DNA of 9,259 bases from Clostridiales bacterium. GTDB lineage: Bacteria; Bacillota; Clostridia; Oscillospirales; Oscillospiraceae. The translations under genes and the position numbers were made by a program. Every line of letters starts with the position of its first letter. Position 1 is the first letter of the stretch. Location of the stretch: the NCBI GenBank assembly GCA_004558115.1, contig SFDT01000045.1, positions 1 to 9,259 on the forward strand, read 5' to 3'. Positions 1 to 6,673 of the stretch are shown piece by piece. The notes under the pieces were generated by a model, which was not told where the DNA came from, ran no database searches, and saw nothing but the letters and a program-made list of their open reading frames with translations.

Positions 1-396
1 GACATCGACCTGCTGAGTCGGGTCAAGGAACTGCTGGCTCCTGCGGGCTTTGGCCGGTTTTCCATTACCACGGCGGAACAGCATGACGAGATGATCGCCT
101 TTACCTCCCAGCTGGCCCATGTGGTGTCCAACGCCTATATCAAAAGCCCCACGGCGGAACTGCACAAGGGCTTCTCCGCTGGCAGTTACAAGGATATGAC
201 CCGTGTAGCGTGGCTGGCCCCGGAAATGTGGGCGGAACTGTTTCTGGAAAACAAGGACTTTCTCATGGCGGAACTGGATACCCTGATGGCAAACCTGCGC
301 CAGTATCAGGATGCCATGGTACATAACGATCTCCCCGGCCTTGTCCGCCTGCTGGACGAGGGCCGGAAACGAAAAGAGGAGGTGGATGGCCGTTGA
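1..396 (+). CDS. tyrA: Prephenate dehydrogenase, C-terminal part (5' truncated by window edge)
   Basis: The reading frame is open from the first base, so the gene starts upstream; 131 residues are visible before TGA at 394-396. Prephenate dehydrogenase oxidatively decarboxylates prephenate to 4-hydroxyphenylpyruvate with NAD(P)+, the tyrosine branch after chorismate mutase. The visible part is the helical dimerisation/substrate domain. It has the His-Asp pair (visible residues 28-29), the conserved stretch FTSQLAHVVSNAYIKSP (34-50), and a KDMTR segment (64-68) whose Arg matches the prephenate-binding Arg of the family. The N-terminal Rossmann domain is missing only because of the window edge. 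The protein ends soon after the helical domain, so there is no C-terminal ACT domain of the kind found in Bacillus TyrA. The stop overlaps the aroB start by 3 nt, placing it in the same operon. Identity is secure from the motifs and the aro neighbours. Confidence 0.9.
   Translation, partial: DIDLLSRVKELLAPAGFGRFSITTAEQHDEMIAFTSQLAHVVSNAYIKSPTAELHKGFSAGSYKDMTRVAWLAPEMWAELFLENKDFLMAELDTLMANLRQYQDAMVHNDLPGLVRLLDEGRKRKEEVDGR
376..382 (+). promoter_or_regulatory. Ribosome binding site for aroB (supports the TTG start)
   Basis: GAGGAGG lies inside the 3' end of tyrA, 10 nt upstream of TTG at 393. No ATG or GTG in the aroB frame lies between this site and residue 3 of the protein. This supports TTG as the start codon and suggests translation is coupled to tyrA termination. 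Confidence 0.7.
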
Positions 397-1451
397 CCAC
401 CATCCATATCGCGGCCTCCCGCGAGTATGACGTTGTCATTGAGCCGGGTCTGCTGACCCGGCTGGGGACCATGGCAGCGGAACTGGGCCTTGGCCGCCGG
501 GCCGCCGTGATCTCTGATGACGCGGTGTTCGCCCTTTACGGCGCTGCCGCCGAAAAAGCTCTGACAGACGCCGGATTTCAAGTTGATCATTTCCTGTTTC
601 CCCACGGGGAACAGCAGAAAAATCTTTCCACCTACGGACAGGTTTTGAATTTCCTCTGCGACCGCCGCTTCACCCGCAGCGATTTCCTCGTGGCGCTGGG
701 CGGCGGCGTGGTGGGGGATCTGGCAGGCTTCGCCGCCGCCACCTATCAGCGGGGAATTCCCTATATTCAGGTACCCACCACGCTGCTGTCCATGGTGGAT
801 TCCTCTGTGGGGGGCAAGACCGCGGTGGATCTGGACCACGGCAAAAATCAGGCGGGCTGCTTCTATCAGCCCTCTCTGGTGCTGTGCGACCCATCCCTGC
901 TGAATACGCTGCCGGAGCGGGAATACCGGGCCGGGTGCGCCGAGATCATCAAATACGCCATGCTTTACAGCGAGGATTTTCTCCGGGAGCTGGAGAAAAC
1001 CCCGGTGCGGGAGCAGTTCGAGCGGGTGATCTCCGTGTGTGTTGGCATGAAGCGGGACGTGGTCCGGGGTGATGAATTTGACCGGGGCCAGCGGGCGCTG
1101 CTGAATCTGGGCCACACCGTAGGCCACGCCGTAGAGGCTTGCAGCGGCTTCACCCTGCTCCACGGGGAGGGGGTCGCCATCGGTATGGCCATCATCACCC
1201 GGGCCGCCGTGGAAAAGGGACTTTGCACCCCGGAGACGCTGCCCCGGCTGCTGGCCGTTTTTGAGCGGTATGGCCTCCCCACAGAGACCGACTATCCCCT
1301 GACCGACATTCTGGCGGCGGCAGAGGCCGACAAAAAGCGCACGGACGATGTGACCAAGTTCATCGTACCGGAGCGGGTGGGCCATTGCCGTGTGGAGCCG
1401 GTCCCGGCCGACGAGGTGGCCGGGTGGCTGAAGGCGGGAGGTCTGCGATGA
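393..1451 (+). CDS. aroB: 3-dehydroquinate synthase
   Basis: This is the second shikimate-pathway enzyme: it converts DAHP to 3-dehydroquinate using NAD+ and a divalent metal, usually Zn2+ or Co2+, in the cytoplasm. The 352 residues match the usual family length. The NAD-binding glycine motif ALGGGVVGDLAGF is at 101-113 and the PTTLLSMVDSSVGGKTAVD segment at 128-146. The metal ligands are visible as E184 (in CAEIIKYA), H241 (in LGHTVGHAVE) and H257 (in LHGEGVAIGM); the 16-residue gap between the two His matches characterised enzymes. The start is TTG at 393, overlapping the tyrA stop (TTGA), chosen for the good ribosome binding site and because the protein begins immediately before the expected first strand. 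The stop TGA overlaps the aroA ATG. All expected catalytic residues are present. Confidence 0.96.
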   Translation: MTTIHIAASREYDVVIEPGLLTRLGTMAAELGLGRRAAVISDDAVFALYGAAAEKALTDAGFQVDHFLFPHGEQQKNLSTYGQVLNFLCDRRFTRSDFLVALGGGVVGDLAGFAAATYQRGIPYIQVPTTLLSMVDSSVGGKTAVDLDHGKNQAGCFYQPSLVLCDPSLLNTLPEREYRAGCAEIIKYAMLYSEDFLRELEKTPVREQFERVISVCVGMKRDVVRGDEFDRGQRALLNLGHTVGHAVEACSGFTLLHGEGVAIGMAIITRAAVEKGLCTPETLPRLLAVFERYGLPTETDYPLTDILAAAEADKKRTDDVTKFIVPERVGHCRVEPVPADEVAGWLKAGGLR

Positions 1452-2704
1452 TCGAAATTCTTCAGCCCGGTTTCCGTACCGGAGCCGTTCACATCCCCGC
1501 CTCCAAATCTCAGGCCCACCGGTTGCTGATCTGCGCCGCTCTGAGCCAAAATGAGACGGTGATCCGCTGCCGTGGCATTTCCAGAGACATTGCCGCCACT
1601 GCGGACTGTCTCAACGCCCTGGGCGCTGAGATCTGGCTTCGGGGTGAGGACCTGACGGTGCGGCCCATCACCCAGAAGCCCCAGGGGACCCGCCATCTGC
1701 ACTGTCAGGAAAGCGGTTCCACCCTACGGTTTCTTCTGCCGCTGACCGGCGTTTTGGAAGCAGACGCCGTGTTCCACATGGAAGGGCGGCTGCCGCAGCG
1801 CCCCTTGCATCCGCTGGATCAGGTCCTGACGGATCACGGCATGACCATCCGGCAGAACCATGACCTGCTCTACTGCGGGGGACGGCTCCGCCCCGGCGAG
1901 TTTTCTCTGCCGGGGGATGTGTCCTCCCAATACATTTCCGGTTTACTGATGGCTCTGCCCCTGTTGAATGAGGGCAGCGCCCTCACCGTTACCGGCGGAC
2001 TGGAATCCGCCGCTTATGTCACTATGACGGAGGACACCCTCCGCCGGGGCGGCGTCTCTCTGCGGAAAACCGGGGGGACGTGGCACATTTCCGGCGGACA
2101 GCGCCTTCGTTTCCCGGACCGTCTCACCGCCGAAGGAGACTGGTCCAATGCCGCCTTCTTCCTGTGTATGGGCGCCTTGTCCCCGGAGGGCGTCACTGTT
2201 CACGGACTGGATCTGGCCTCCTCTCAGGGGGACCGGGCCGTTTTGAACATTCTGGCCGCCATGGGTGCGCGTGTTTCCACGGAGAACGGTTCCGTAACGG
2301 TTCGTCGGGGAGAATTGGAGGGCGTGGCCATCGACGCCGGCCCCATCCCCGACCTGATCCCGGTGCTGTGCGTCACTGCTGCCGGGGCGGAGGGGGACAC
2401 CCAGATCTTCAACGCTGGACGGCTCCGTTTGAAGGAATCCGACCGGCTCCGCACCACGGCTCAATTGCTGACAGCTCTGGGCGGCAGTGTGGAGGAGCAG
2501 CCCAACGGCCTTTTGATCCACGGCACGGGCCGTCTGCGGGGCGGCATTGCCGATTCCTGCGGCGACCATCGGATCGCCATGTCCGCCGCCGTGGCAGCCT
2601 GTCTGTGCGAAAGCCCGGTCACTGTGCAGGGCATGGCCTGCGTTTCCAAGTCCTACCCCCATTTCTGGGAAGATTTTGACGCGTTGAAAGGAGGGGGCCT
2701 GTGA
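1448..2704 (+). CDS. aroA: 3-phosphoshikimate 1-carboxyvinyltransferase (EPSP synthase)
   Basis: It transfers the enolpyruvyl group of PEP to shikimate-3-phosphate, giving EPSP and phosphate. Length is 418 residues, normal for the family. Key positions visible: K20, S21 and R25 in PASKSQAHR; the substrate loop ESGSTLR (88-94); R118 in GRLPQRPL; the SSQ triad (159-161); the catalytic Asp D302 in PIPD; K329 to R333 (KESDR); H374-R375 in CGDHRIAMS; and K401 in VSKSYPHF. The start is ATG at 1448, which overlaps the aroB stop as ATGA and has GGGAGG at 1436-1441, 6 nt away. A longer in-frame opening from ATG 1385 lies inside aroB and would add 21 residues before the natural N-terminus, so I reject it. 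The loop at 88-95 differs from the GNAGTAMRP form of E. coli, with Phe95 where E. coli has Pro101. Confidence 0.96.
   Translation: MIEILQPGFRTGAVHIPASKSQAHRLLICAALSQNETVIRCRGISRDIAATADCLNALGAEIWLRGEDLTVRPITQKPQGTRHLHCQESGSTLRFLLPLTGVLEADAVFHMEGRLPQRPLHPLDQVLTDHGMTIRQNHDLLYCGGRLRPGEFSLPGDVSSQYISGLLMALPLLNEGSALTVTGGLESAAYVTMTEDTLRRGGVSLRKTGGTWHISGGQRLRFPDRLTAEGDWSNAAFFLCMGALSPEGVTVHGLDLASSQGDRAVLNILAAMGARVSTENGSVTVRRGELEGVAIDAGPIPDLIPVLCVTAAGAEGDTQIFNAGRLRLKESDRLRTTAQLLTALGGSVEEQPNGLLIHGTGRLRGGIADSCGDHRIAMSAAVAACLCESPVTVQGMACVSKSYPHFWEDFDALKGGGL
2687..2694 (+). promoter_or_regulatory. Ribosome binding site for aroC (supports the GTG start)
   Basis: AAAGGAGG sits 6 nt upstream of GTG at 2701, inside the last codons of aroA. 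It is one of the strongest Shine-Dalgarno matches in the window and supports the non-ATG start of aroC. Confidence 0.75.
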
Positions 2705-3756
2705 GCCGGTACGGAGAATTTCTGCATCTGACCATCTTCGGCCAGTCCCATGCCCCGGCCATCGGCATGACCTTGGAGGGTCTGCCTGCCGGGGAGACCA
2801 TCGACATGGCGGCCCTTCAGACGTTTTTGGACCGCCGTGCCCCTGGCCGCAACGATTGGTCCACCCCTCGGAAGGAGGCGGACCAGCCGGAATTTCTTTC
2901 CGGTCTGGTGGGGAACGTCACCTGCGGCGCGCCGCTTACCGCCATCATCCGCAACACCAACACCCGCTCCGGGGACTATGACGGCCTTTCCGTGGTGCCC
3001 CGCCCCGGCCACGCGGACTATACCGCCGGAGTGAAGTACGGCGGTCACGCAGATTTCGCCGGGGGCGGCGCGTTTTCCGGGCGGCTGACAGCCCCCCTGT
3101 GCATCGCCGGTGGCATCTGCCTGCAATTGCTAAAAAAGCAGGGCATTGAAGTCATCAGCCGCATCGCCTCCATCGGCTCGGTGGAAGATGTCACTCCTCT
3201 GACCGTTTCCACGGCAGGCAAGCCATTCCCGGTGGTAGATGACGCCGTAGGGGAGACCATGCGGGCAGAGATCGCCGCCGCCAAGGCGGAGGGTGACTCC
3301 GTTGGCGGCATCGTGGAATGTGCTGTGCTGGGTCTGCCCGTGGGACTGGGCGGACCACTGTTTGACGGCATGGAGGGCCGTATTTCCTCCATCGTCTTCG
3401 GTATCCCCGCCGTAAAGGGCATCGAGTTCGGCATCGGCTTCGGGGCCGCGCGGCTCCGTGGCAGCGAAAATAATGACCCCTTTGTGGTGGAAAACGGCAC
3501 GGTCAGAACCACAACCAATCACTGCGGCGGCATTTTGGGCGGCATCACCAATGGGATGCCCCTGACCTTCCGGGCAGCGTTCAAGCCTACGCCGTCCATT
3601 GCCAAGGAGCAGCAAAGCGTGAATTTGAACACCCTGACCCCGGAAATTCTCCGGGTCCGGGGCCGTCATGACCCTTGCATCGTGCCAAGGGCCGTTCCCT
3701 GTATCGAAGCCGCGGCGGCCATCGCCGTATACGACGCCCTGTTGGGCCAGTCTTAA
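2701..3756 (+). CDS. aroC: Chorismate synthase
   Basis: It carries out the anti-1,4-elimination of phosphate from EPSP to give chorismate, using reduced FMN as an unconsumed cofactor. Length is 351 residues, within the family range. Visible motifs: GQSH (14-17, with the catalytic His17), RPGHADYT (101-108, with His104), the glycine-rich loop ending in SGRLTA (121-131), GSENND (254-259), NHCGGILGGITNG (273-285), and RGRHDP (320-325) with the conserved Asp324. The start is GTG at 2701, overlapping the aroA stop as GTGA. The gene ends in TAA, the only non-TGA stop among the seven genes whose stop lies in the window before selB. In the FMN/EPSP loop, the usual D-x-R-GGG-[R/H] pattern reads DFAGGGA, so two basic residues are replaced by Ala (120 and 124). 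No separate flavin reductase is seen nearby, so the reduction route is unknown. Confidence 0.95.
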   Translation: MSRYGEFLHLTIFGQSHAPAIGMTLEGLPAGETIDMAALQTFLDRRAPGRNDWSTPRKEADQPEFLSGLVGNVTCGAPLTAIIRNTNTRSGDYDGLSVVPRPGHADYTAGVKYGGHADFAGGGAFSGRLTAPLCIAGGICLQLLKKQGIEVISRIASIGSVEDVTPLTVSTAGKPFPVVDDAVGETMRAEIAAAKAEGDSVGGIVECAVLGLPVGLGGPLFDGMEGRISSIVFGIPAVKGIEFGIGFGAARLRGSENNDPFVVENGTVRTTTNHCGGILGGITNGMPLTFRAAFKPTPSIAKEQQSVNLNTLTPEILRVRGRHDPCIVPRAVPCIEAAAAIAVYDALLGQS

Positions 3757-3771
3757 AAGGGAGGAATCTCT

Positions 3772-4911
3772 ATGGAACTCAGTGATTATCGTGCCCGGAT
3801 CGACCAGATCGACCGCCAACTGGTAGAGTTGTTTGCCCAGCGGATGAACACCGCCGCCGGCATCGCCGCCTACAAGAAGGAGCACGGCCTGCCGGTGCTG
3901 GACCCTGTCCGGGAGCGGGAAAAGCTGCTGGATGTAGCGGCGCAGGCCCCGGAGGATATGCGGGATTACACCGCCTCTCTCTACACCATGCTGTTTGAAC
4001 TGAGCCGCTGCTATCAGGGACGGCTGCTGGGGAGTACATCCCCGCTGACCACGGAAATTCAGGCCGCCATTGACCAGACGCCAAACCTGTTCCCCTCCAA
4101 CGTGTCCGTTGCCTGTCAGGGTGTGGCGGGGGCCTATTCCCAGCTGGCCTGTGACAAGCTGTTCAAGCTGCCTCACATCATGTACTTCGCTTCCTTTGAG
4201 GCGGTGTTTGCCGCTATCGAAAGGGGATTGTGCCGCTACGGTGTGCTGCCGCTGGAAAACAGCACCGCCGGCAGCGTCAATGCCATTTACGATCTGATGA
4301 TGAAGCACGATTTCCGCATCGTCCGCAGTGTGCGGCTGAAGGTGGACCACAATCTGCTGGTGAAGCCCGGCACCAAGCGGAGCGACATCACGGAGATCTA
4401 CTCCCACCAGCAGGCCTTGAGCCAGTGCGAGCAGTATCTGCAAGCCTTCCCCGATGTGAAGGTCATCCCCTGTGAGAATACCGCCGTAGCCGCCCAGAAG
4501 GTGGCGGAGGGGGACGGCCACGCCGCCGCCCTGTCCTCCCGCTCCTGCATGAAGCTGTACGGGCTGGAATGCTTAGAGGCCGGGGTGCAGGATCAGGGCA
4601 GCAACTTCACCCGGTTCATCTGCATCTCCAAGAATCTGGAGATCTACCCCGGTGCGGACCGCACCAGCCTCATGGCGGTGCTGCCTCACGAGCCCGGCTC
4701 CCTGTGCCGGGTGCTCTCCCGGTTCTACGCCTTGGGCCTGAACCTGAACAAGCTGGAAAGCCGCCCCATGCCGGAGCGGAATTTTGAATTCATGTTCTAC
4801 TTTGATCTGGAAACGCCGGTATACGCCCCGGAATTTTTGCAGCTCATGGGCGAGCTGCCCTCTCTGTGCGAGGAATTTTCCTATCTGGGCAGTTACAGCG
4901 AGGTGGTCTGA
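3772..4911 (+). CDS. pheA: Bifunctional chorismate mutase / prephenate dehydratase (P-protein)
   Basis: It rearranges chorismate to prephenate, then decarboxylates and dehydrates prephenate to phenylpyruvate, the phenylalanine precursor. Three domains are visible in 379 residues. Residues 1-90 form an AroQ-type helical chorismate mutase, with R7, R24, K35, D44, R47 and E48 at the positions of the E. coli active-site residues. Residues 111-287 form the dehydratase, with LENSTAGSV (161-169) and SNFTRF (277-282) containing the catalytic Thr280. Residues 297-370 form an ACT domain, with the EPGSL and LESRP (328-332) motifs typical of phenylalanine feedback binding, so allosteric inhibition by Phe is expected. 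The mutase may also supply prephenate to TyrA. The ATG has GGGAGG at 3759-3764, 7 nt upstream. The 15-nt gap to aroC is the only non-overlapping junction in the aro operon. The stop overlaps the next ATG by 1 nt. Confidence 0.95.
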   Translation: MELSDYRARIDQIDRQLVELFAQRMNTAAGIAAYKKEHGLPVLDPVREREKLLDVAAQAPEDMRDYTASLYTMLFELSRCYQGRLLGSTSPLTTEIQAAIDQTPNLFPSNVSVACQGVAGAYSQLACDKLFKLPHIMYFASFEAVFAAIERGLCRYGVLPLENSTAGSVNAIYDLMMKHDFRIVRSVRLKVDHNLLVKPGTKRSDITEIYSHQQALSQCEQYLQAFPDVKVIPCENTAVAAQKVAEGDGHAAALSSRSCMKLYGLECLEAGVQDQGSNFTRFICISKNLEIYPGADRTSLMAVLPHEPGSLCRVLSRFYALGLNLNKLESRPMPERNFEFMFYFDLETPVYAPEFLQLMGELPSLCEEFSYLGSYSEVV

Positions 4912-6131
4912 TGCTGCGGTGCGGACTGCTGGGGGAAACGCTGGGCCACAGCTATTCCCCCATGATCCATCACGAGTTAGGGGAGTATGACTACCGGCTC
5001 TTTGAGGTCCCCAAGGAGGACTTGGATGCCTTTCTGTGCTCCGACCGCTGGGACAGCCTGAACGTCACCATCCCCTACAAGAAGGCGGTGGTGCCCTACT
5101 GTGCAGAGCTGTCCGAGGCGGCGGAAAGACTGCAAAGCGTCAATACCCTCGTCCACCGTCCTGACGGCACGCTGTACGGCGACAACACGGACCTGTTCGG
5201 CTTTCTCTACATGGTTCGCAGCAGCGGCATCGACCCCGCTGGAAAAAAAGCGCTGGTACTGGGCAGCGGCGGGGCCTCCGTCACGGTGAAGGCCGCGCTG
5301 GAGCAGCTGGGCGCTGACGTTACCGTCATTTCCCGCAGCGGTCCGGACGATTACGACCATCTGGATCGACACGCCGACGCCCAGATCATCGCCAACACCA
5401 CCCCGGTGGGAATGTATCCCCATAACGGTGCGGCGGCAGTGGATCTGCGGCGTTTTCCCCGCTGCGAGGGGGTGCTGGACATCGTCTATAACCCGGCGCT
5501 CACCGCGCTACTGCTGCAGGCGGAGGAATTGAATATCCCCCACGCTGGGGGACTTTCCATGCTGGTGGCTCAGGCCAAGCGCTCCAGCGAGCAGTTCACC
5601 GGCACGGTGATCGGCGATGAAGCCTTGGAGCGGGTGGAGCGCACCGTGAACCACCGACTGCGGAACATCATTCTCATCGGAATGCCCGGCAGCGGCAAAT
5701 CCGCCGTGGCCGCCGCTCTGGGCAAAGCGCTGGGCCGGGAGGTAGTGGAGGCTGACGAATTGATCGCCCAAAGGGCCGGAATGTCCATCCCGGAGATCTT
5801 CGCCCGGTCCGGGGAGGAAACATTCCGGAAACTGGAAACAGAGATTCTGGCGGAGCAGGGCAAGCGCTCCGGCATCATCCTCTCCACCGGCGGCGGCTGC
5901 GTCACCCGGCCGGAAAACTACCCGCTGCTGCATCAAAACGGCACCATTTTCCGCCTGACCCGCGACCTTGCCAAGCTGCCAACGGAGGGCCGTCCCATTT
6001 CCCAAACCACAGACCTCGCTCAGCTTTGCGCCCGCCGGGAGCCGCTGTACCGCCGCTTTGCCGACGTGACGGTGTCCAATGACGGGGCGCTGGAGGTCAC
6101 GGTACAAACCATTAAGGAGGCGCTGCTATGA
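4911..6131 (+). CDS. aroE-aroK: Shikimate dehydrogenase - shikimate kinase fusion protein
   Basis: A single 406-residue frame carries two enzymes of consecutive steps: 3-dehydroshikimate + NADPH to shikimate, then shikimate + ATP to shikimate-3-phosphate. Residues 1 to about 230 are AroE: GHSYSP (12-17, Ser14 and Ser16 binding shikimate), NVTIPYK (51-57, catalytic Lys57), GDNTD (90-94, catalytic Asp94), the NADP loop GSGGAS (118-123), NTTPVGMYP (162-170) and GGLSMLVAQA (213-222). A short linker leads to the kinase at about 250-406: Walker A GMPGSGKS (257-264), D282 and R306 for shikimate, GGG (327-329), lid Arg R361 in EGRPIS, and R376 in REPLY. The start is ATG at 4911, sharing one base with the pheA stop, with GAGG at 4900-4903. 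An in-frame ATG at 4866 lies inside pheA and precedes the natural AroE N-terminus, so I reject it. The kinase metal-site Asp appears as Glu280. Confidence 0.94.
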   Translation: MLRCGLLGETLGHSYSPMIHHELGEYDYRLFEVPKEDLDAFLCSDRWDSLNVTIPYKKAVVPYCAELSEAAERLQSVNTLVHRPDGTLYGDNTDLFGFLYMVRSSGIDPAGKKALVLGSGGASVTVKAALEQLGADVTVISRSGPDDYDHLDRHADAQIIANTTPVGMYPHNGAAAVDLRRFPRCEGVLDIVYNPALTALLLQAEELNIPHAGGLSMLVAQAKRSSEQFTGTVIGDEALERVERTVNHRLRNIILIGMPGSGKSAVAAALGKALGREVVEADELIAQRAGMSIPEIFARSGEETFRKLETEILAEQGKRSGIILSTGGGCVTRPENYPLLHQNGTIFRLTRDLAKLPTEGRPISQTTDLAQLCARREPLYRRFADVTVSNDGALEVTVQTIKEALL

Positions 6132-6562
6132 AACTTCTGGTCATCAACGGGCCCAATCTGAATCTGCTGGGCCTGCGGGAGCCTGCCATCTACGGCAGCC
6201 AGAATTATGAGTCCCTGCTGGCCCTCATCCGCGCCGCCTGCGATGCCGAGGGCATCGAGGTGGACTTTGCCCAGTCCAACCACGAGGGCGCCATCGTGGA
6301 CGCCATCCAGGCGGCCTACGGCGTCTATGACGGCATCATCATCAACCCCGCCGCCTACACTCACACCAGCATAGCCATTCTGGACGCGCTGAAGGCCGTG
6401 GCCATCCCTGCCGTGGAGGTCCACATCTCCGATGTGGACAGCCGGGAACCGTTTCGGCAGGTCTCCTACGCTGGCATGGCCTGCGTCAAAACCTATAAAG
6501 GTCTGGGATTCCAAGGCTATGTGGAGGCTGTGAAATTTTTGAAAGACTATCTCAGCAAGTGA
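6128..6562 (+). CDS. aroQ: 3-dehydroquinate dehydratase, type II
   Basis: This enzyme dehydrates 3-dehydroquinate to 3-dehydroshikimate by the type II mechanism, usually as a dodecamer of small flavodoxin-like subunits. The 144 residues are typical. Visible motifs: INGPNLNLLGLREP (6-19) with R17, the catalytic Tyr22 in AIYGS, SNHEGAIVD (50-58), NPAAYTHTS (73-81), and VEVHISDVDSREPFR (96-110) with the general acid His99 and R106. In many homologues the end of the last motif reads FRHHSY; here it is FRQVSY. The ATG overlaps the aroE-aroK stop as ATGA and has AAGGAGG at 6114-6120, 7 nt upstream. It is the last gene of the aro operon, with a probable terminator beginning 6 nt after its stop. It fills the one pathway step not covered by the other genes, so no type I enzyme is needed. 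Confidence 0.96.
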   Translation: MKLLVINGPNLNLLGLREPAIYGSQNYESLLALIRAACDAEGIEVDFAQSNHEGAIVDAIQAAYGVYDGIIINPAAYTHTSIAILDALKAVAIPAVEVHISDVDSREPFRQVSYAGMACVKTYKGLGFQGYVEAVKFLKDYLSK

Positions 6563-6568
6563 GCAAGC

Positions 6569-6595
6569 GCGCCTTCCGAAAGGAGGCGCACTTTT
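6569..6595 (+). terminator. Probable intrinsic terminator of the aro operon
   Basis: A hairpin pairs 6569-6577 with 6582-6589: GCGCC/GGCGC plus TCC/GGA, one bulged T at 6574 or 6575, and a GAAA tetraloop at 6578-6581. It is followed by AC and TTTT at 6592-6595, then CCG and another T run at 6599-6602. The stem is strong, but the T-tract is short and interrupted, so termination may be partial and some read-through into selA is possible. Its place right after the aroQ stop supports the call. The 3' arm contains AAAGGAGG, but no start codon follows at a useful distance. Confidence 0.6.
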
Positions 6596-6610
6596 CCGTT
6601 TTCCGGACGC

Positions 6611-6639
6611 TTTACAACCTGCGGGAAATCCAGTATGAT
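6611..6639 (+). promoter_or_regulatory. Predicted sigma-A-type promoter for selAB
   Basis: The -35 box TTTACA (6611-6616) and the -10 box TATGAT (6634-6639) each match the consensus at five of six positions and are separated by exactly 17 nt. Transcription would begin near 6646, leaving a leader of roughly 28 nt before selA. The promoter lies in the only sizeable intergenic gap, just after the terminator. It therefore makes selAB a separate transcription unit. No operator or riboswitch-like structure was recognised beside it. Confidence 0.7.
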
Positions 6640-6660
6640 AAGGAAAAGCCGTAAATCACC

Positions 6661-6668
6661 AAGGGAGG
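6661..6668 (+). promoter_or_regulatory. Ribosome binding site for selA (decides its start)
   Basis: AAGGGAGG ends 5 nt before ATG at 6674. The other in-frame ATG, at 6635, lies inside the predicted -10 box and has no ribosome binding site, so 6674 is the better start. Confidence 0.75.
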
Positions 6669-6673
6669 TTCTC

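Noticed and set aside
306..1385. Long open frame on the - strand opposite tyrA/aroB (359 codons)
   Set aside because: It is antisense to aroB, whose protein shows every catalytic motif. Long empty antisense frames are expected in GC-rich coding DNA, and the translation shows no recognisable domain.
1385..1447. Upstream ATG giving a 439-residue AroA
   Set aside because: The extra 21 residues overlap aroB and precede the natural EPSP synthase N-terminus. The ATG at 1448 has the ribosome binding site and the ATGA overlap.
3799..3815. Short direct repeat GATCGACCAGATCGACC near the start of pheA
   Set aside because: It encodes the IDQID part of the first chorismate mutase helix and is explained by the protein sequence.
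3130..4521. Long open frame on the - strand opposite aroC/pheA (463 codons)
   Set aside because: It spans the junction of two well-supported genes on the other strand, is low-complexity and Gly/His/Gln-rich, and has no recognisable motif. It is a codon-bias artefact.
6595..6607. Small second hairpin, TCCG/CGGA around a TTTTC loop
   Set aside because: Four base pairs only, and no T-tract follows. It is too weak to call a terminator or attenuator.
6635..6673. Upstream ATG giving a 470-residue SelA
   Set aside because: This ATG falls in the predicted -10 box and lacks a ribosome binding site, while 6674 has AAGGGAGG at good spacing.
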